Shown: piece by piece, positions 12,101 to 24,378 of the stretch
Layout of the letters: each line of letters opens with the position of its first letter
Position numbering within the stretch: the stretch's first letter is position 1
Assembly: GCA_026419775.2 (NCBI GenBank)
Contig: JAOPGA020001688.1
Coordinates: 124,001 to 188,000, forward strand
Source of the DNA: Acrasis kona
Taxonomy: Eukaryota; Heterolobosea; Eutetramitea; Acrasida; Acrasidae
DNA: 64,000 bases
Direction: 5' to 3'
Notes under the pieces: model-generated
What the model was told of the DNA's origin: nothing
Database searches by the model: none
What the model saw: the letters and a program-made list of their open reading frames with translations, nothing else
Made by a program: the position numbers and the translations under genes

Positions 12101-15100
12101 TGTAACAATTACTTGTTCAACTCGACGAGAGCATGTAGTGGCAACGGAACATGTGTTTCTCCCAACACATGTATGTGTAAGAGTGGCTACTTTGGTACCA
12201 ACTGTGAAGCATATTCATGTAACGGAACATTGTTCAACAACACTGCTGTGTGCTCTTCAAACGGTACTTGCATAGCACCAAATACATGTCAATGTGGAAA
12301 TGGATACATTGGAAGTCAATGCAGTAAATGGACATGTTTCAACAACCAATGCAGTGGTAATGGCTCTTGTATCGCACCCAACACATGTTGGTGTAATGCT
12401 GGTTATTATGGACAAAACTGCGACGCTTACAATTGTTATGGAACCATATTTAATAACACAAGAGTATGTTCTAATAACGGTACTTGTACATCACCCAATC
12501 AATGTGCATGTAATTCTGGTTACAATGGAACTCAATGCGAACTTTATTATTGTAATAACACATTATTTAATTCATCGAGAGCATGCAGTGGAAACGGTAC
12601 TTGTGTATCTCCTAATACATGTTCTTGTTACAACGGATACTACGGAAGTAACTGTGAATTTTACAATTGTTATGGAAAAGCGAACAACGTTTATACAACA
12701 TGTGGTAACGGAACATGTATTTCACCTAATCAGTGCTGGTGTCCTTCTGGTTATTATGGTTTACAATGCGAAGGATATAATTGTTACAACACTATTTACA
12801 ATAATAGTAGAGTATGTAATTCGAACGGAACATGTGTCGGACCTGATAAATGTGCATGCTATTCAGGTTTTGCAGGTCCTCAGTGCAACCAATATGGTTG
12901 TTATGGTATTGTAATGAACTCAACTTTGGCTTGCTCAAGTAATGGTGTATGTACATCACCTGATAAATGCAATTGTAATAATGGATTCTATGGATCCAAC
13001 TGTGAAATCTTTTATTGTTATGGAACACTTTCTAATTATAGTAAAGTATGTTCCGGAAATGGAACTTGTAATTCTCCGCAAAATTGCTCTTGTAAACCAG
13101 GATTCTATGGTTTACAATGCGAAGCTTATAACTGTTTTGGAACCTTATCGAACGCAACTGGTGTATGCTCAACTAACGGATCATGTACTGCTCCAAATGC
13201 ATGTACTTGCCTAAATGGTTATTACGGACAACAATGCGAAGCTTATGGTTGTTCAGGAAAGTTATACAACCAATCAGGTGTTTGTTCTGGAAATGGAAGT
13301 TGTGTTTCACCAGGCAACTGTAATTGTAAACAAGGATATTATGGAAGCCAATGCGAAAGTTATAATTGTTATGGACTAGTATATAATGCTACTGCATCAT
13401 GTGGAAATGGTAGTTGTGTGTCACCAAATAGTTGTATTTGCCAACCTGGTTACTACGGATTACAATGCGAAAGCTATAGCTGTTATGGAACCATTTATAA
13501 CTCAACTAAAGTATGTTCAAGCAATGGAACATGCATTGGACCCAATCAATGTGCTTGCAAAGCAGGTTATTATGGTACACAATGTGAAGCTTTTGATTGT
13601 TATGGCACAATCTCCAACTCATCAAAAATATGTGGTGGTAATGGTACTTGCACCGCACCTAATACTTGTGTTTGTAACAATGGTTACTATGGTCAACAAT
13701 GTGATGCATACAATTGTTATGGAGTTATGTACAACTCTTCTAGAGTATGTTCAACAAATGGTACTTGCATCAATCCAAATCAATGTAATTGTAACAGCGG
13801 CTATTATGGTCAGCAATGCGAGGTTTACAACTGCTACGGTACAGTTTACAACTCCTCAAAGGTGTGTTCTAACAATGGTACTTGCAATGCACCTAATAAA
13901 TGTATCTGTAAATCAGGATATTACGGTTCGCAATGTGAGGTTTACAATTGTTATGGAACACTTTACAATTCTACTAAAGTATGTTCTGGTAACGGAACTT
14001 GTACATCTCCTAGCCAATGTACATGCAACAACGGTTATTATGGATCTCAATGTGAACTTTACAACTGCTATGGTCAACCATACAATCTATCAAGTACTTG
14101 TAACGCTGGTTATTGTTCATCACCTAACCAATGCACATGTCCAACTGGATACTATGGTTTACAATGCGAAAGGTACAATTGTTATGGTCAAATTAACAAC
14201 GCCTCATCAAGTTGTAATAATGGAACTTGTGTGTCACCAAATCAATGTAATTGTTTGAGTAATTACTACGGTCAACAATGTGATGCTTATAATTGTTATG
14301 GAGTTATGTACAACTCTTCCAGAGTATGCTCTGGTAATGGTTCTTGTATTGCACCTAATCAATGTAATTGTTTAGTTGGTTACAATGGTTTACAATGTGA
14401 ATTTTTTTCATGTTATGGAATTCTTTACAATAACAGCAGAACGTGCTCTGGAAATGGTACTTGTGTAGCACCAAACCAATGCAATTGTGAAAAAGGATAT
14501 TTTGGATCACAATGTGATGCATTTAAATGTTTCGGTTTTAATTTTAATTCTACAAATGTATGTTCCGGTAATGGTACGTGCAATGCTCCGAACGTATGTT
14601 CTTGTAAATACAATTATTATGGTCAACAATGTGAACTATTTAATTGTAATGGTCAATTATATAATGCGTCAGGTGCATGTGGTAAGGGGTCATGTGTCGC
14701 ACCAAATACCTGTTCATGTTCCGTTGGATACTATGGTTCTGCATGCGACGCATATAATTGTGGTTCGCATATGTTTAATAATAGTAATGTATGCTCTGGT
14801 AGAGGAGCATGTGCTAAACCAGGACAATGTGTTTGTAATTCTGGTTTCTACGGTACTTTATGTGAAGCGGCGCCAGTCGTCGGGTTTACTAAAGACAACG
14901 TAACGTATTCATACTTTTATAATGTTACAACCAATTCTTCCACAATATTATCGTCATCATTTGTGAACGGAACAGTTGTTGTGAGTGTTATACAGAATAA
15001 TGTACCGGGAGTTGTATCGCAGGTATCTGTAGGCTCATCAATTAACGGGATGACTTTAGTGACTGTTGCATCGCTTGTTCAAGGTTCGACAGTTATTTCG

Positions 15101-18100
15101 AAAGTCAACTCTGATAATTCCATTACAACAATCAATGTTTTGAATGGAACGTCTTCTAATTTGATAATAACATATGATCCTGTCACAAAATCAGATGTAT
15201 ATGTTATTACAACTACTTCTAGTAGTGGCGTAGTCACACTCAGTCAAATTCAATCTTCTACAATTAATTCATCTCAACCTGTCATTACTAATACATTAGC
15301 TACTTCTAATGTAAACTCTTCACTGGTCCCATTCATTCTGATCAATAACCAAACTGGTCAACCAACTCTTTATTATATTGTATCTAATTCCTCCAGTACA
15401 ACTGCACAAATTGTATCAGTCAACCCTACTACATTGAGTAGTGATATAGTTACAACCATGCCTAAACAATCAAACGTAGTACCATCAGTCACTACCTCAG
15501 ATGGAACTATCTCCATCTCAACTGGTAATAATGTCACATTGTCTATACAATCCACTCAAAGCAGCAATAATAACAATACTATACCTAACATTGTTATATC
15601 ATTATCTTCGCCGGCACCTACTTGTCCTACTGATTATTACGGTTCGGGTTGTGGGTTATATAATTGTAATGGGCTACTCTACAATGCAAGTAGTGTATGT
15701 AGTGGTAACGGATTTTGTACTTCTCCCAACCGATGTAAATGTAAAGATAAATATCTAGGCACCTGGTGTGATATTCCACTAACAGTTGTAACATCCGATT
15801 TAAACACTGTTACTTACTCTCACTACTACAATAAAACTTCCAACACATCAACTGTCATTTCCAACATTGTTATAAATGGAACCTTGGTACAAACAACTGT
15901 ACAAAGTAACATTCCTGGAGAAATCACTAAATTAGTGATCAATACCTCTCCAAATGGAACTGTACAGTCATTAACAGTAGCGTCAACTGTCCAAGGCAAT
16001 ACAGTCTTGTCAAAAGTTGACTCTGATAGTAGCTTATCAACTATTAGTGTCTTTAATGGAACATGTAATTATCTAGTCACCACATATGACTCTGTAACCA
16101 AAACTAATATCTTTGTTATTACAACAACAACAAATAGCGGTGTTACTACTTTAAGTCAAGTACAAGTTTCATTAAATACATCTCAAACTCCTGTTGTTAC
16201 TCCAATAGCCACTGCTACATCTAATACAATGATCACACCCTTCATAACAATCAATAATGCCACCGGACAAGTGAATCTATATTATATGGCATCTAACGTA
16301 TCTAGTTCATCTGCTCAAATTGTTTCGGTAAATTCAACTACTTTGGCTAGTACAGTAGTATCTACAGTTGCAAAACAACCAAATGTTCAACCAATACTAA
16401 GTACATCTCCTGATGGGTCGGTTCAAATAACAACTGGCAATAACATTACATTATCAGTTCAAAGTTCTACAAGTAGTTCTGGCTTAGTTGTTGTTGTTAT
16501 AACAGCTACCTCAGCTCCAACTCTTATACCCACACCCACGCCTACACCAATACAGTACAACATCGCCTTTTCTAATAATGGCGTCACTGTCATGTATTAC
16601 TACAACACGACTTCAAACTCATCCACAATATTATCAACATTTGTTGTAAATGGTACACAAACAACAGTCATTATCAAGTCTGGTATACAAGGTGTGGTCA
16701 ATCAAATTGCTCCCACTACGAACACGAATTCTACTGATCTAATAATCTCCACTTACAACAACGGTGTGACAACTATAGCTCAATTAAATATAGTAGCAAA
16801 TAGTAACGTTACAACGATCGCATCTGTTGCAGGGATATCCAGTAGTTTAGTTACTGTTTACGACTCTACTACAAAATCCACCGCTGTGCTCCTGTCAACA
16901 TTAAATGCCGATGGATCGACTGTCTTGAGTTCAGTATCAGTTCCAAGTATTTCTAGCTCCTCATCGTCGACTCCTACAGCAAATGTAACTGTTGTGTCAG
17001 TTGCTCCATCAGGAAGTAATATTTTGGTATTTACTGTGTTCAACAACATCACTGGTACAACCACTGCTTATATAATAGCAGCTAATAGTTCGAGTAACAC
17101 CGCTACTATTAGTAGTTTTGATACTAGTTCTAAGACAACAAGTACGTCTACTACAATTAATGTTACACCTGGATATACCCCTGTGTTGACAACTACTAGT
17201 ACTGGTTACACTGTATCTACTGGAAGTAACACTGCAGTTGTGATACCAAGTATAGTCAGCAGTAATAATAGTAGCACTAGTATAAATGTAGCTGTAGTTG
17301 TCATTCCAACTTCTACACCCACGCCTACTCCCGCACTTACACCAATACAATACACAATTGCATTCTCACAGAATGGTGTGACAGTTATGTACTACTATAA
17401 TACTACATCTAACACTTCTACTGTTCTATCAACATCGATGGTTAACGGAGTGATGACAACCACAGTTGTCAAATCAAACATACAAGGCACAGTTTCTCAA
17501 ATTTTACCAACTACTACTTCAAATAACACAGATATAGTTATATCTACATATAATAGTGTCACTGGTACAACAATTATTTCTCAACTTAACGTCGTATCCA
17601 ACAGTAACATATCTCTAGTTGCAGTACTAAACTCGACTACAGCCAGTAATGTTGTACCTGTATACGACCCTATCACAAAAACAACATCACTTTTGATTTC
17701 TAGTAAGAGCACTAGCGGAACAACTACATTAGCGTCTGTATCAATACCAAGTATCTCAAATCCTACATTGGAATCAGTATCTACCCCAACGGCCAACATA
17801 TCAGTAATATCAGTTGTGCCGTCAGGTAGTAACCTACTTGTATTTACAGTCTTTAATAATATAACTGGTACAACAACTGCTTACATTCTAGCAGCAAGTA
17901 ACACAAGTAGTACTGCAACGATTAGTAGTTTTGATACTGTTTCTAAAACAACTAGTGCATCAAATACCATTAATGTAACACCGGGATACATACCTGTGTT
18001 GACTACAACTAATACTGGATATAGTGTATCCACTGGATCTAACACAGTAGTATTGATACCAAGCGTTGTAACTAGTTCAAATGCGACATTAAATGTAGCA

Positions 18101-19360
18101 GTTGCTTATGTAACTCCTACTCCAACCATGACACCAACATCCACTGCGGTACAAAACCTCCATACTTCTACTACTACCTCTACGTCCACTCCTACTCCTA
18201 CACTAACGCCTATGACTACTGCTACTCCGACGCCAACACCCACACCGACTCCAACCACAACACCTTATACATCTTCGTCATCTGCTACTACGCTACTAAT
18301 AACACCTGCTCCTTCTCCTATTACAGTCACAACTAAATCTCCTACCTACTCTACAACATTAGATCCAGTTACCTCTTTAGGTTTAGATATTTCTCAACCA
18401 TCTAATCTTGCTCTTCCAGGAACTGATATAACACAATCAGTCGCTAGTGCAGTTATCGCTTCTTCTGGTGATACAGCATTGATGAGGTCCACGTTCAATT
18501 CTACGTCCGTCAAACAACGTACTGCTCTAAGATCTACTTCTCAAGAGAGTCCAGTTGAATACAAACAAGCTTTTGTTTTATTTTCAATACTTCCCGATAC
18601 CATGTCATCAATGGGATATCCTGTAGAATTATGGTTGTTCAGATCAACGAGCATATTTGGATATTCTTCACTTTTGATCGACCAATCAGGTTCCACTTTT
18701 TTGACTTTACAATCGAGTGTTGATGGTTCTAAACCAGTTGTAAGCAAGAGCGTACCATGTTTATTTAGTGCGAATGTGAATTATAACATGAAAGTCATGT
18801 TTGCTAATATCACTTCAAATACTGCAGTTATTCAAACAGTCTTATCTGCTTCGGAATCTGTGTTGTGTTCTGCTTCAATAACTATATCTGTTTCTCTCAC
18901 TTCTCCTTTGAGTCTGCTCAGATTTAATTTGTTGTTATCTCAAAGTAATTTGTTAACTAATGATGGATCAAGAAAGATGAAATTAAACGGGAATCATAAA
19001 CTTGAAATCAATATCAAACAAGTTGGTCTAGCATGTCAACCTGGATTCTGTGACAATAGCACATCTACTACCCAAACTTCACCGAATACTCCTGATGATA
19101 AATCAAGTCCTATTAACTTGAATTTGATTGTTGGAGTTATTGTACCTATCTGTGTATTAGGCTTAGTATTTATTTCAGGTTCTGTAGCGGCCATCATTAT
19201 TATTATCAAGTGTAGACATGCTAGAAAGATTCATGATCTTAACTCAAGACTAAAAGAAGAAGAGGAAGTGGGATCACCGCAAAAAACAGCTAGGGTCTCT
19301 AGAGACAAATCAAACTCAGCTTCTCCTAGAATGATTGTCGTCTCGCCAAAAAAAATATAA
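6109..19360 (+). CDS. Giant EGF-repeat transmembrane adhesin
   Basis: About 4,400 residues if the frame change near 9400 is resolved. In order: a signal peptide (FVLCLAVVVLTLTSPSLSQ), a LamG/ConA-like domain (about 6180-6830), EGF-like units interrupted by three jacalin-like lectin domains (about 6980-7430, 7650-8130, 9605-10075) and an unassigned beta-rich domain (about 8530-8960). These are followed by 41 tandem EGF-like units (10123-14863), four related beta-rich repeats of 220-250 residues (14880-18110, one EGF unit after the first), a Thr/Pro-rich stalk, a membrane-proximal domain, one membrane helix (LIVGVIVPICVLGLVFISG) and a short basic tail. N-glycosylation sequons are very dense. 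The layout suggests a cell-surface adhesion or carbohydrate-binding protein. No introns are needed except possibly 9364-9412. Confidence 0.8.
9364..9412 (+). other. Frame change in the giant adhesin: 1-nt insertion or 49-nt intron made from coding sequence
   Basis: The upstream frame ends at 9417 and the downstream frame is already open before it. Comparison with neighbouring EGF units (YFGQQCDA) shows one extra A near 9405. The same segment could instead be spliced out: it begins GTAAGA, ends ACAG, is 49 nt long like the local introns, and its removal restores the frame at a codon boundary. Splicing would delete half of one EGF unit. A sequencing error is the third explanation. Confidence 0.6.
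10123..14863 (+). repeat. Tandem array of 41 EGF-like coding units
   Basis: Units average about 116 nt. The consensus begins CYGTIYNSSRVCSGNGTC, and each unit continues with a PNQC.C segment and GYYG.QCEAYN. I counted 41 units from the CFG/CYG starts. Units differ at many synonymous sites but protein identity is high, consistent with repeated duplication or gene conversion. Most units keep six to eight cysteines and one or two N-glycosylation sequons; the unit beginning CFNNQC is shortened. Confidence 0.85.
14880..18110 (+). repeat. Four tandem beta-rich repeats within the adhesin
   Basis: Each copy of about 220-250 codons has the landmarks (T/V)YYYN(T/V)(T)SN(S/T)ST, then a segment ending in VTLSxxQ or an equivalent, then NNxTGxxxxYxxASN and STGNN or STGSN. 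Copies begin near 14880, 15785, 16555 and 17345. The last two are most alike and are preceded by Thr/Pro linkers (TPTPTPIQY and similar). I do not recognise the fold; it reads as a stack of glycosylated beta-sandwich modules. Confidence 0.7.
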
Positions 19361-19499
19361 AAAAGGTTTCCCAAGTGGTTCTAAAATGGTAGAAATAGGT
19401 ATTTAATAAACTATTAAATAATAAATGTTTTAATTAAATTGTACATCATGTTTTTACAATTAAAAATATTATTTAACTGTTTGTGCTCAGCCTACTTTT

Positions 19500-19910
19500 G
19501 GTACGCAGCGTGTTTCTGCCTCTATATTCATCTATCAATTTATTAGACAACCAATCAAGACCTTCCTTCTTTCTCAAGACAAGGCTGAACAAACCAATCA
19601 TATTGCCTCAAAGACATTAGCCCAAGTCTATCAGTTGCCGAGAGTGCATTAGTGCTTATTTGCGACAACTAGTACATGGCAATTTTTAAATCTAACATCC
19701 TCAAGCATTTTGAGAAGCTCCATTCTTGCTTGTGGAATAAGAGTGGTGTTGAAAGATCACAATGGGTGTATGAAGAAGTACAATTTAGAAGATATATAGG
19801 CGCATTGTGATCTTTCAACAACAGATGGAGCGACTATATTCATAATTTACTGAAGTGGTAATTTACAAAAAGGATCCTAATCATCTACTCTGCCACCATC
19901 TGAATTGATT
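19500..19910 (-). pseudogene. Decayed ARF/ARL-family small GTPase
   Basis: On the minus strand, segments in different frames line up in order with ARF proteins. They are a DGGR...IRILFVNYHF block (family DVGGQ..IRPLWRHYF) near 19890, ARMELLKMLEDVRFK followed by NCHVLVVANKH (family AREELhkML..AVLLVFANKQD) near 19650-19730, LMSLRQYDWFVQ near 19590, and EGLDWLSNKL near 19545. At least two frame changes and several stops interrupt them, and the P-loop end is not visible. This reads as a dead host gene copy; the live parent is not in the window. An unusually short-exon functional gene is possible but unlikely. Confidence 0.55.
19747..19820. repeat. Perfect 18-bp inverted repeat (hairpin)
   Basis: TGTTGAAAGATCACAATG (19747-19764) and its exact reverse complement (19803-19820) are separated by 38 nt. 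The arms lie inside the decayed ARF-like sequence, so they could mark a local inverted duplication. A small-RNA precursor is the alternative; no promoter or terminator supports it. Confidence 0.75.
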
Positions 19911-20657
19911 TAGGAGGTGAGATCAATTGGAGTCTCAAACTCCAATATTTTTTGTACGCAAGATGTGGATAATTACTCGTCAAGGCTATTAATGCGACTC
20001 TTCCTGTGCCTACACTATAGCTGTAGAACGATTTCAATTAAAAAACTTTTCAAAAACGTTCATTTTAATTCGGTGTTATTTACATGTTTCGCTTTCAAAG
20101 TGATTTTCGGCTAGATCCAATCCAGCCGAGTCGTCAACTAACAATGTTACATCTTCAACATTCTCAACCAGAAGAGTGCGTGACTAAGGCCTCCTTTAAT
20201 TGTCGTGGCTGGGGAGTCGTGTACAAAAGTGGTGTTGTATGATTTGCTGTTTCTAATTCTTGACAGGAGTGGGGATTTCATGTTTTGTTTGCTTTTGCTT
20301 TGTGTTTACATCAATTGATTTGCGAACATTCTTTTTATTCTTTTCAGGTGAGGATCATCGGGTCCGTCTGCGGATATCGGCGGCATCGCGATGTTCGCAA
20401 TTTTACAAAATCCGTAGTAATAAAGAAAATCTACGGACTTCAATGTTAAGTATACCTCCAATATAAGCTGCATTACATGAGATATGGCTATCAAATCAAT
20501 CACTCATAATCATTCATTATTGTAATAGATCGGTGGAAAATTTATAATAATAATGTCAAGTTTTGACGCTTCAATGTTCGTATTGATATGGACGAAGTTA
20601 CAGTCTTCGCTTGAATAAAAGACATTAATCTGTCTCGGGCAAAACCAAAAAATTGAA

Positions 20658-22739
20658 ATGAAGGCCTCAAAGTCAAGTAGCGTGTTTAACGTGTTTAACT
20701 TGTACATTATTGGGATCGCACTTTTATCCACTATCGTCGCGATATTTAGACGCTACGTCTACTCCTGGATCACATTATACTTTAAGAGCACTTTGATCTC
20801 CTTATACCAAAATGAATTCTTCTACGGCGTAGTTGTTATTGGACTTTTAGGATCGGCTAGTAGTGCTGCATACAAAGCACTCACTGAGATGCGCGAAATG
20901 CTTATCAGAAACTTCATAGTTAACGTAAACATTGATAACAGCGAGGTAATTTGACGATACCATTTATCCATTAACAATTTACAGGCATCATTCGGTTGGT
21001 TAATGCAATGGCTATCGCAAGAAGTCGATACTGGAACGTTTGTCACCGCACCAACCCTCAAGCTCACCTATAATAATTCTGCTTCTCAAGAGCGCATAGA
21101 TGCTGACATAACCAACAAACTATCATTCGAGCCAGGAGGAGGATTTCACGTAATTAATTTCCAAGGCTCCACATATTGGTTCACCAGACATTCAGACGGA
21201 AGGCCAATAACCGCCGGATGGGAAAGAGAACCCTTTTTATTTGAGAAATGTTCCATCTCCACATTCTACAGCAAGGATTCACGAAAGAAACTTGAGCAGC
21301 TGTTCGTGCACGCAAAAGACAAGATGAATGTACATTGTCAAAAAGACAAAACTCTTTGTTTTACTCCTGAAGGATGGAATGGTTGGGTTGTAGCTTCTAC
21401 CCGCCACAAAAAACCATTCGACTCTGTCGTTCTTGACGGGTCCTTGTCTGATTATATTTTTAATGATGTTACAAAATTCTTGTCCAGATCCGAATGGTAT
21501 CATCAAAGAGGTATCCCTTTCCGAAGAGGATACATGCTTTATGGACCTCCAGGCTGCGGTAAATCTTCCTTCGTGTTGGCTCTTGCAGGAAGATTGAACA
21601 TAAACATTGGTACGCTCAGTCTAACTAATCTCGACGACAACAAGTTGAGAGTTCGCTTGCAAGACATTCCAGACAATTGCTTAGTTCTTCTGGAAGATGT
21701 CGACGCTGTTTTTGCCGATAGAGGTGCAACACTCCAAAACACTGGAAAATCCAGAAGAGTCACCTTGTCAGGATTGCTTAATGCTATTGACGGCGTTGCA
21801 AGTCAGGAAAACGGAAGGATATTCATCATGACCACAAATCACCTTGAAAAACTTGATCCTGCTCTTTTAAGGCCTGGTCGTTCAGACGTAAAGATTATTT
21901 TTAACCATGCCACTGAGAGTCAAATTAACAACTACGTATCCAAGTTTTATAACTACAGTGTCGATGCTAGTAGATTAACTGCATTGATACCTAATAAAAT
22001 AACCATGGCTCAATTACAGGGCCACTTGTTGAAGCACAAAAATAATTATTCTGAAGCCGTGAATACTGTTCATGAATTATCTTCTTCCAACAATAACAAG
22101 ACTATCATGCCATTAAAGCAATGGCTACGTCGCTTAGGTATCCCTCATATCATGCCTGTACTTGAGTCTGCCAACATCAGAAGCCTCTATGATTTAAAAA
22201 ATATTGACAACCGTCTATCAGAAATTGGCGTGACAGCTTATATGGATTGCAATAAGATCACTGGAATGATTAATGGGAATGAGTGTGTTGTTAGAGATTT
22301 TAGGTTTGTCACGAAAAGACAAGCACAAGGTCTCTTCGTCAAATACTTTCCTGACCAAGTCACTTCTGCCGCATGTTTTGCTGCACAAATTGACGATTGC
22401 ACAGTATCAGTGCATGAAACAAAGGTTTATTTGCACAAAGCTGTCTTTTTTGAGAATTGCTCAGCAGTGGAGGCTGCAAATCCACAGCGAATAAAACAAA
22501 AGCTGATTGAAGGTGAAGTGGAGCCATCAGAGCCAGTAAACTGTTTTTTGAATAGATTGAATAAGAAATATCAATGGAATTTAGAAGAAGAAGTTATAAC
22601 ATCTTTTACTGAGGCCTTACGTGAAGAGGGCATTATTGATGTTAACGCGATGAAGGGTATCAGTGACAAGGATCTAAAAAATTACAATATTACAAAGAAG
22701 GGTTGCAGATTGAAGATATTGAGACATGTCAGTAACTAA
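20658..22739 (+). CDS. BCS1: BCS1-like mitochondrial AAA chaperone with SAM-like C-terminal extension
   Basis: Two exons (20658-20945, 20985-22739; 39-nt intron) encode 680 residues. Two hydrophobic stretches near the N-terminus (LYIIGIALLSTIVAIF, FYGVVVIGLLGS) precede a BCS1_N-type domain. Next comes an AAA ATPase with Walker A GPPGCGKSS (about residue 282), Walker B LVLLEDVDA and the second-region motif MTTNHLEKLDPALLRPGR. Fungal and animal BCS1 proteins are about 420-460 residues and translocate the folded Rieske iron-sulfur protein across the inner mitochondrial membrane. This one adds about 220 residues with two SAM-like segments (from about 471 and at the C-terminus). BCS1 relatives also occur outside mitochondria, so location is inferred. 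Confidence 0.85.
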
Positions 22740-22966
22740 ATAAATGTTTAATGCTTTTGGATAGAAAAACTTGTTACCCTTGCAAATGTTCTTTAACCAA
22801 ATAGTGGTTGAGAGGATTTGTGTCACAGAGATGAGTATTTCGCGTCCAATGTCTCTTGTAATCTTGATCAATTCAAGAGCCAATGGGTGAATTGTACTCT
22901 TTATAGTATTTATAGAGAACAAGTTTGGTTGGTTGATCTCATAAAATTTAATTAGAAAAACAGATC

Positions 22967-23953
22967 ATGCGCTTCTCCATATTGCTTGTACTTGCTTGTG
23001 CAGTTTTGCTACTCACCACCGTTGCCGCACTTGATGACCAAAACACACTAAGAACAATCCAACGTATAGAAAGTGACGCTGGCGACACTCAAGACTACAG
23101 CTTGCTCTTCGTGTTCTTGAACTTGATCAAAAACCTTGCAACTGGCCAGGCAAAGGCAGTCCAACCTATTCCTGCCAACGTCCCCATCAAAGAGGCCCAA
23201 CAATACATTGAGAAACCAACTCTTATGGCGGTCATACTCAACAAAGACAAACAAGCACCAAAGCGCAAAGAGGGAGAAGATTATGTTGTCCTAGAAGATG
23301 AGTTGCGCTCCATTGAGAAACTCGAGAAGATTTTCATTCCCTACGCCAACAAGGCAATTTCCATGCTGGAGAAGTCTATCAACGTCACTTCAGGTCACAA
23401 ACTAAGCCTAGGAGTTCTGACACAAGACCTTTATACTCTTCAAAAAGCCAAGGACCTTTGGGCCATCTACGACATTTCAGAAGCACGCATGCTTATCCGT
23501 TATGAGTTCTACGAGTATCTAATTAGCGAAGTCAACGGATTGCCCGCAATTGATGAAATTGATGCACAATACGTTAAATTGCTCGACAACATGCCAAAGA
23601 GTGCCACTATGGACGAAATGACTAGGTTCATTGGTAACATTCCAAGCATACTGCAACAATCTGTTTGGACTTGTTTGGGATGCACCATTGTATTGGGAAC
23701 TGCTCTACCATTAGTCTACAACTATGTCATTGACCAAATCTCGCAAGTGGTCTGCAAGTATTACAAGATGAGCGACGTCGAATGTGACAACTTGAGGATT
23801 GATGCATTGGGATTTGCAGCCATACTAATGTTCCCATCAGCATTTATCGTATTCAAAGTTTGCATTAAGGGTTCATGCTTGAAACCAGCTGCACACGTAT
23901 TGAGCAGAATTGTAGGACCATCAGTTGCTGCCTCCATAGCAAAGTGGTTATAA
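22967..23953 (+). CDS. Membrane protein with signal peptide, function unknown
   Basis: 328 residues, intronless. A clear signal peptide (ILLVLACAVLLLTTVAA) is followed by a mostly helical, charged luminal or extracellular part of about 200 residues. A C-terminal region has two hydrophobic segments (LGCTIVLGTALPLVYNYV and IDALGFAAILMFPSAFIVF) and several cysteines. It ends PSVAASIAKWL. I recognise no domain. Two C-terminal membrane segments would leave a hairpin in the secretory membrane system. Confidence 0.7.
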   Translation: MRFSILLVLACAVLLLTTVAALDDQNTLRTIQRIESDAGDTQDYSLLFVFLNLIKNLATGQAKAVQPIPANVPIKEAQQYIEKPTLMAVILNKDKQAPKRKEGEDYVVLEDELRSIEKLEKIFIPYANKAISMLEKSINVTSGHKLSLGVLTQDLYTLQKAKDLWAIYDISEARMLIRYEFYEYLISEVNGLPAIDEIDAQYVKLLDNMPKSATMDEMTRFIGNIPSILQQSVWTCLGCTIVLGTALPLVYNYVIDQISQVVCKYYKMSDVECDNLRIDALGFAAILMFPSAFIVFKVCIKGSCLKPAAHVLSRIVGPSVAASIAKWL

Positions 23954-24054
23954 ACATGTGAATAAAAATCATTGTACATTCAACTGTTGAGTTTATTTTT
24001 CAAAGTAATGATCCATCTTGTGGGAAAGATTTATATGTATTATCAATGATCCAA

Positions 24055-24333
24055 TTATTCCGTTTTTAATCTATTAGGTTCTGAAGTTTCATCCATGTCA
24101 CATCTTTTGAGCACGTAAAATCCTCCGCAATATATTATGAAAGCCATCAATGAACAAACAACAATGGACATTATGATCAAATGCCCCGAAGGATGGAACA
24201 CTGAAATTAAAACTGACAAAAGCGCGCACACCAATAATATTACACCCAATGTCTTCAAGTTCCAACGCACTAAAATATCGTCGACGATAGGATCTAATAC
24301 ATCTTCTTCATTCACGTCAAATGTCTCCTCCAT
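24055..24333 (-). CDS. Small two-helix membrane protein, function unknown
   Basis: 92 residues with an acidic N-terminus (MEETFDVNEEDVLDP), two strongly hydrophobic segments (TLGVILLVCALLSVLISVF and IIMSIVVCSLMAFIIYCGG) and a charged C-terminal tail. The layout resembles small ER or endolysosomal membrane proteins, but I recognise no family. It lies tail-to-tail with the preceding plus-strand gene and head-to-tail with the ANTH gene, with only 45 nt between coding regions. The strongly biased composition makes it more likely real than chance. Confidence 0.55.
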   Translation of the reverse strand: MEETFDVNEEDVLDPIVDDILVRWNLKTLGVILLVCALLSVLISVFHPSGHLIIMSIVVCSLMAFIIYCGGFYVLKRCDMDETSEPNRLKTE

Positions 24334-24378
24334 GCTTTACAATTCAAACAAAAATAATTTCTATAAAAAAATACACTT

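Larger units (their letters stand above)
19361..20657. other. 1.3 kb gap holding an ARF-like relic and no intact gene
   Basis: Between the adhesin and BCS1 there is no convincing intact gene. The left part contains decayed ARF-family GTPase coding sequence on the minus strand and a hairpin inside it. The right part (about 19950-20657) contains only short frames. A 7-bp inverted TCCGTAG/CTACGGA pair lies near 20410-20440. I see no clear TATA box for the next gene. Confidence 0.5.

Noticed and set aside
10123-14863. A repeat array with regular spacing, at first sight like CRISPR
   Set aside because: The whole array is one open frame of EGF-like units with cysteine spacing; repeats are not identical and there are no unique spacers. 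The window is eukaryotic.
10509-14903. Long overlapping plus-strand frames (up to 290 codons) rich in Val, Met, Ile and His within the EGF array
   Set aside because: They are shadow frames created by the repetitive codon pattern of the EGF units, lack domains and repeat with the same period.
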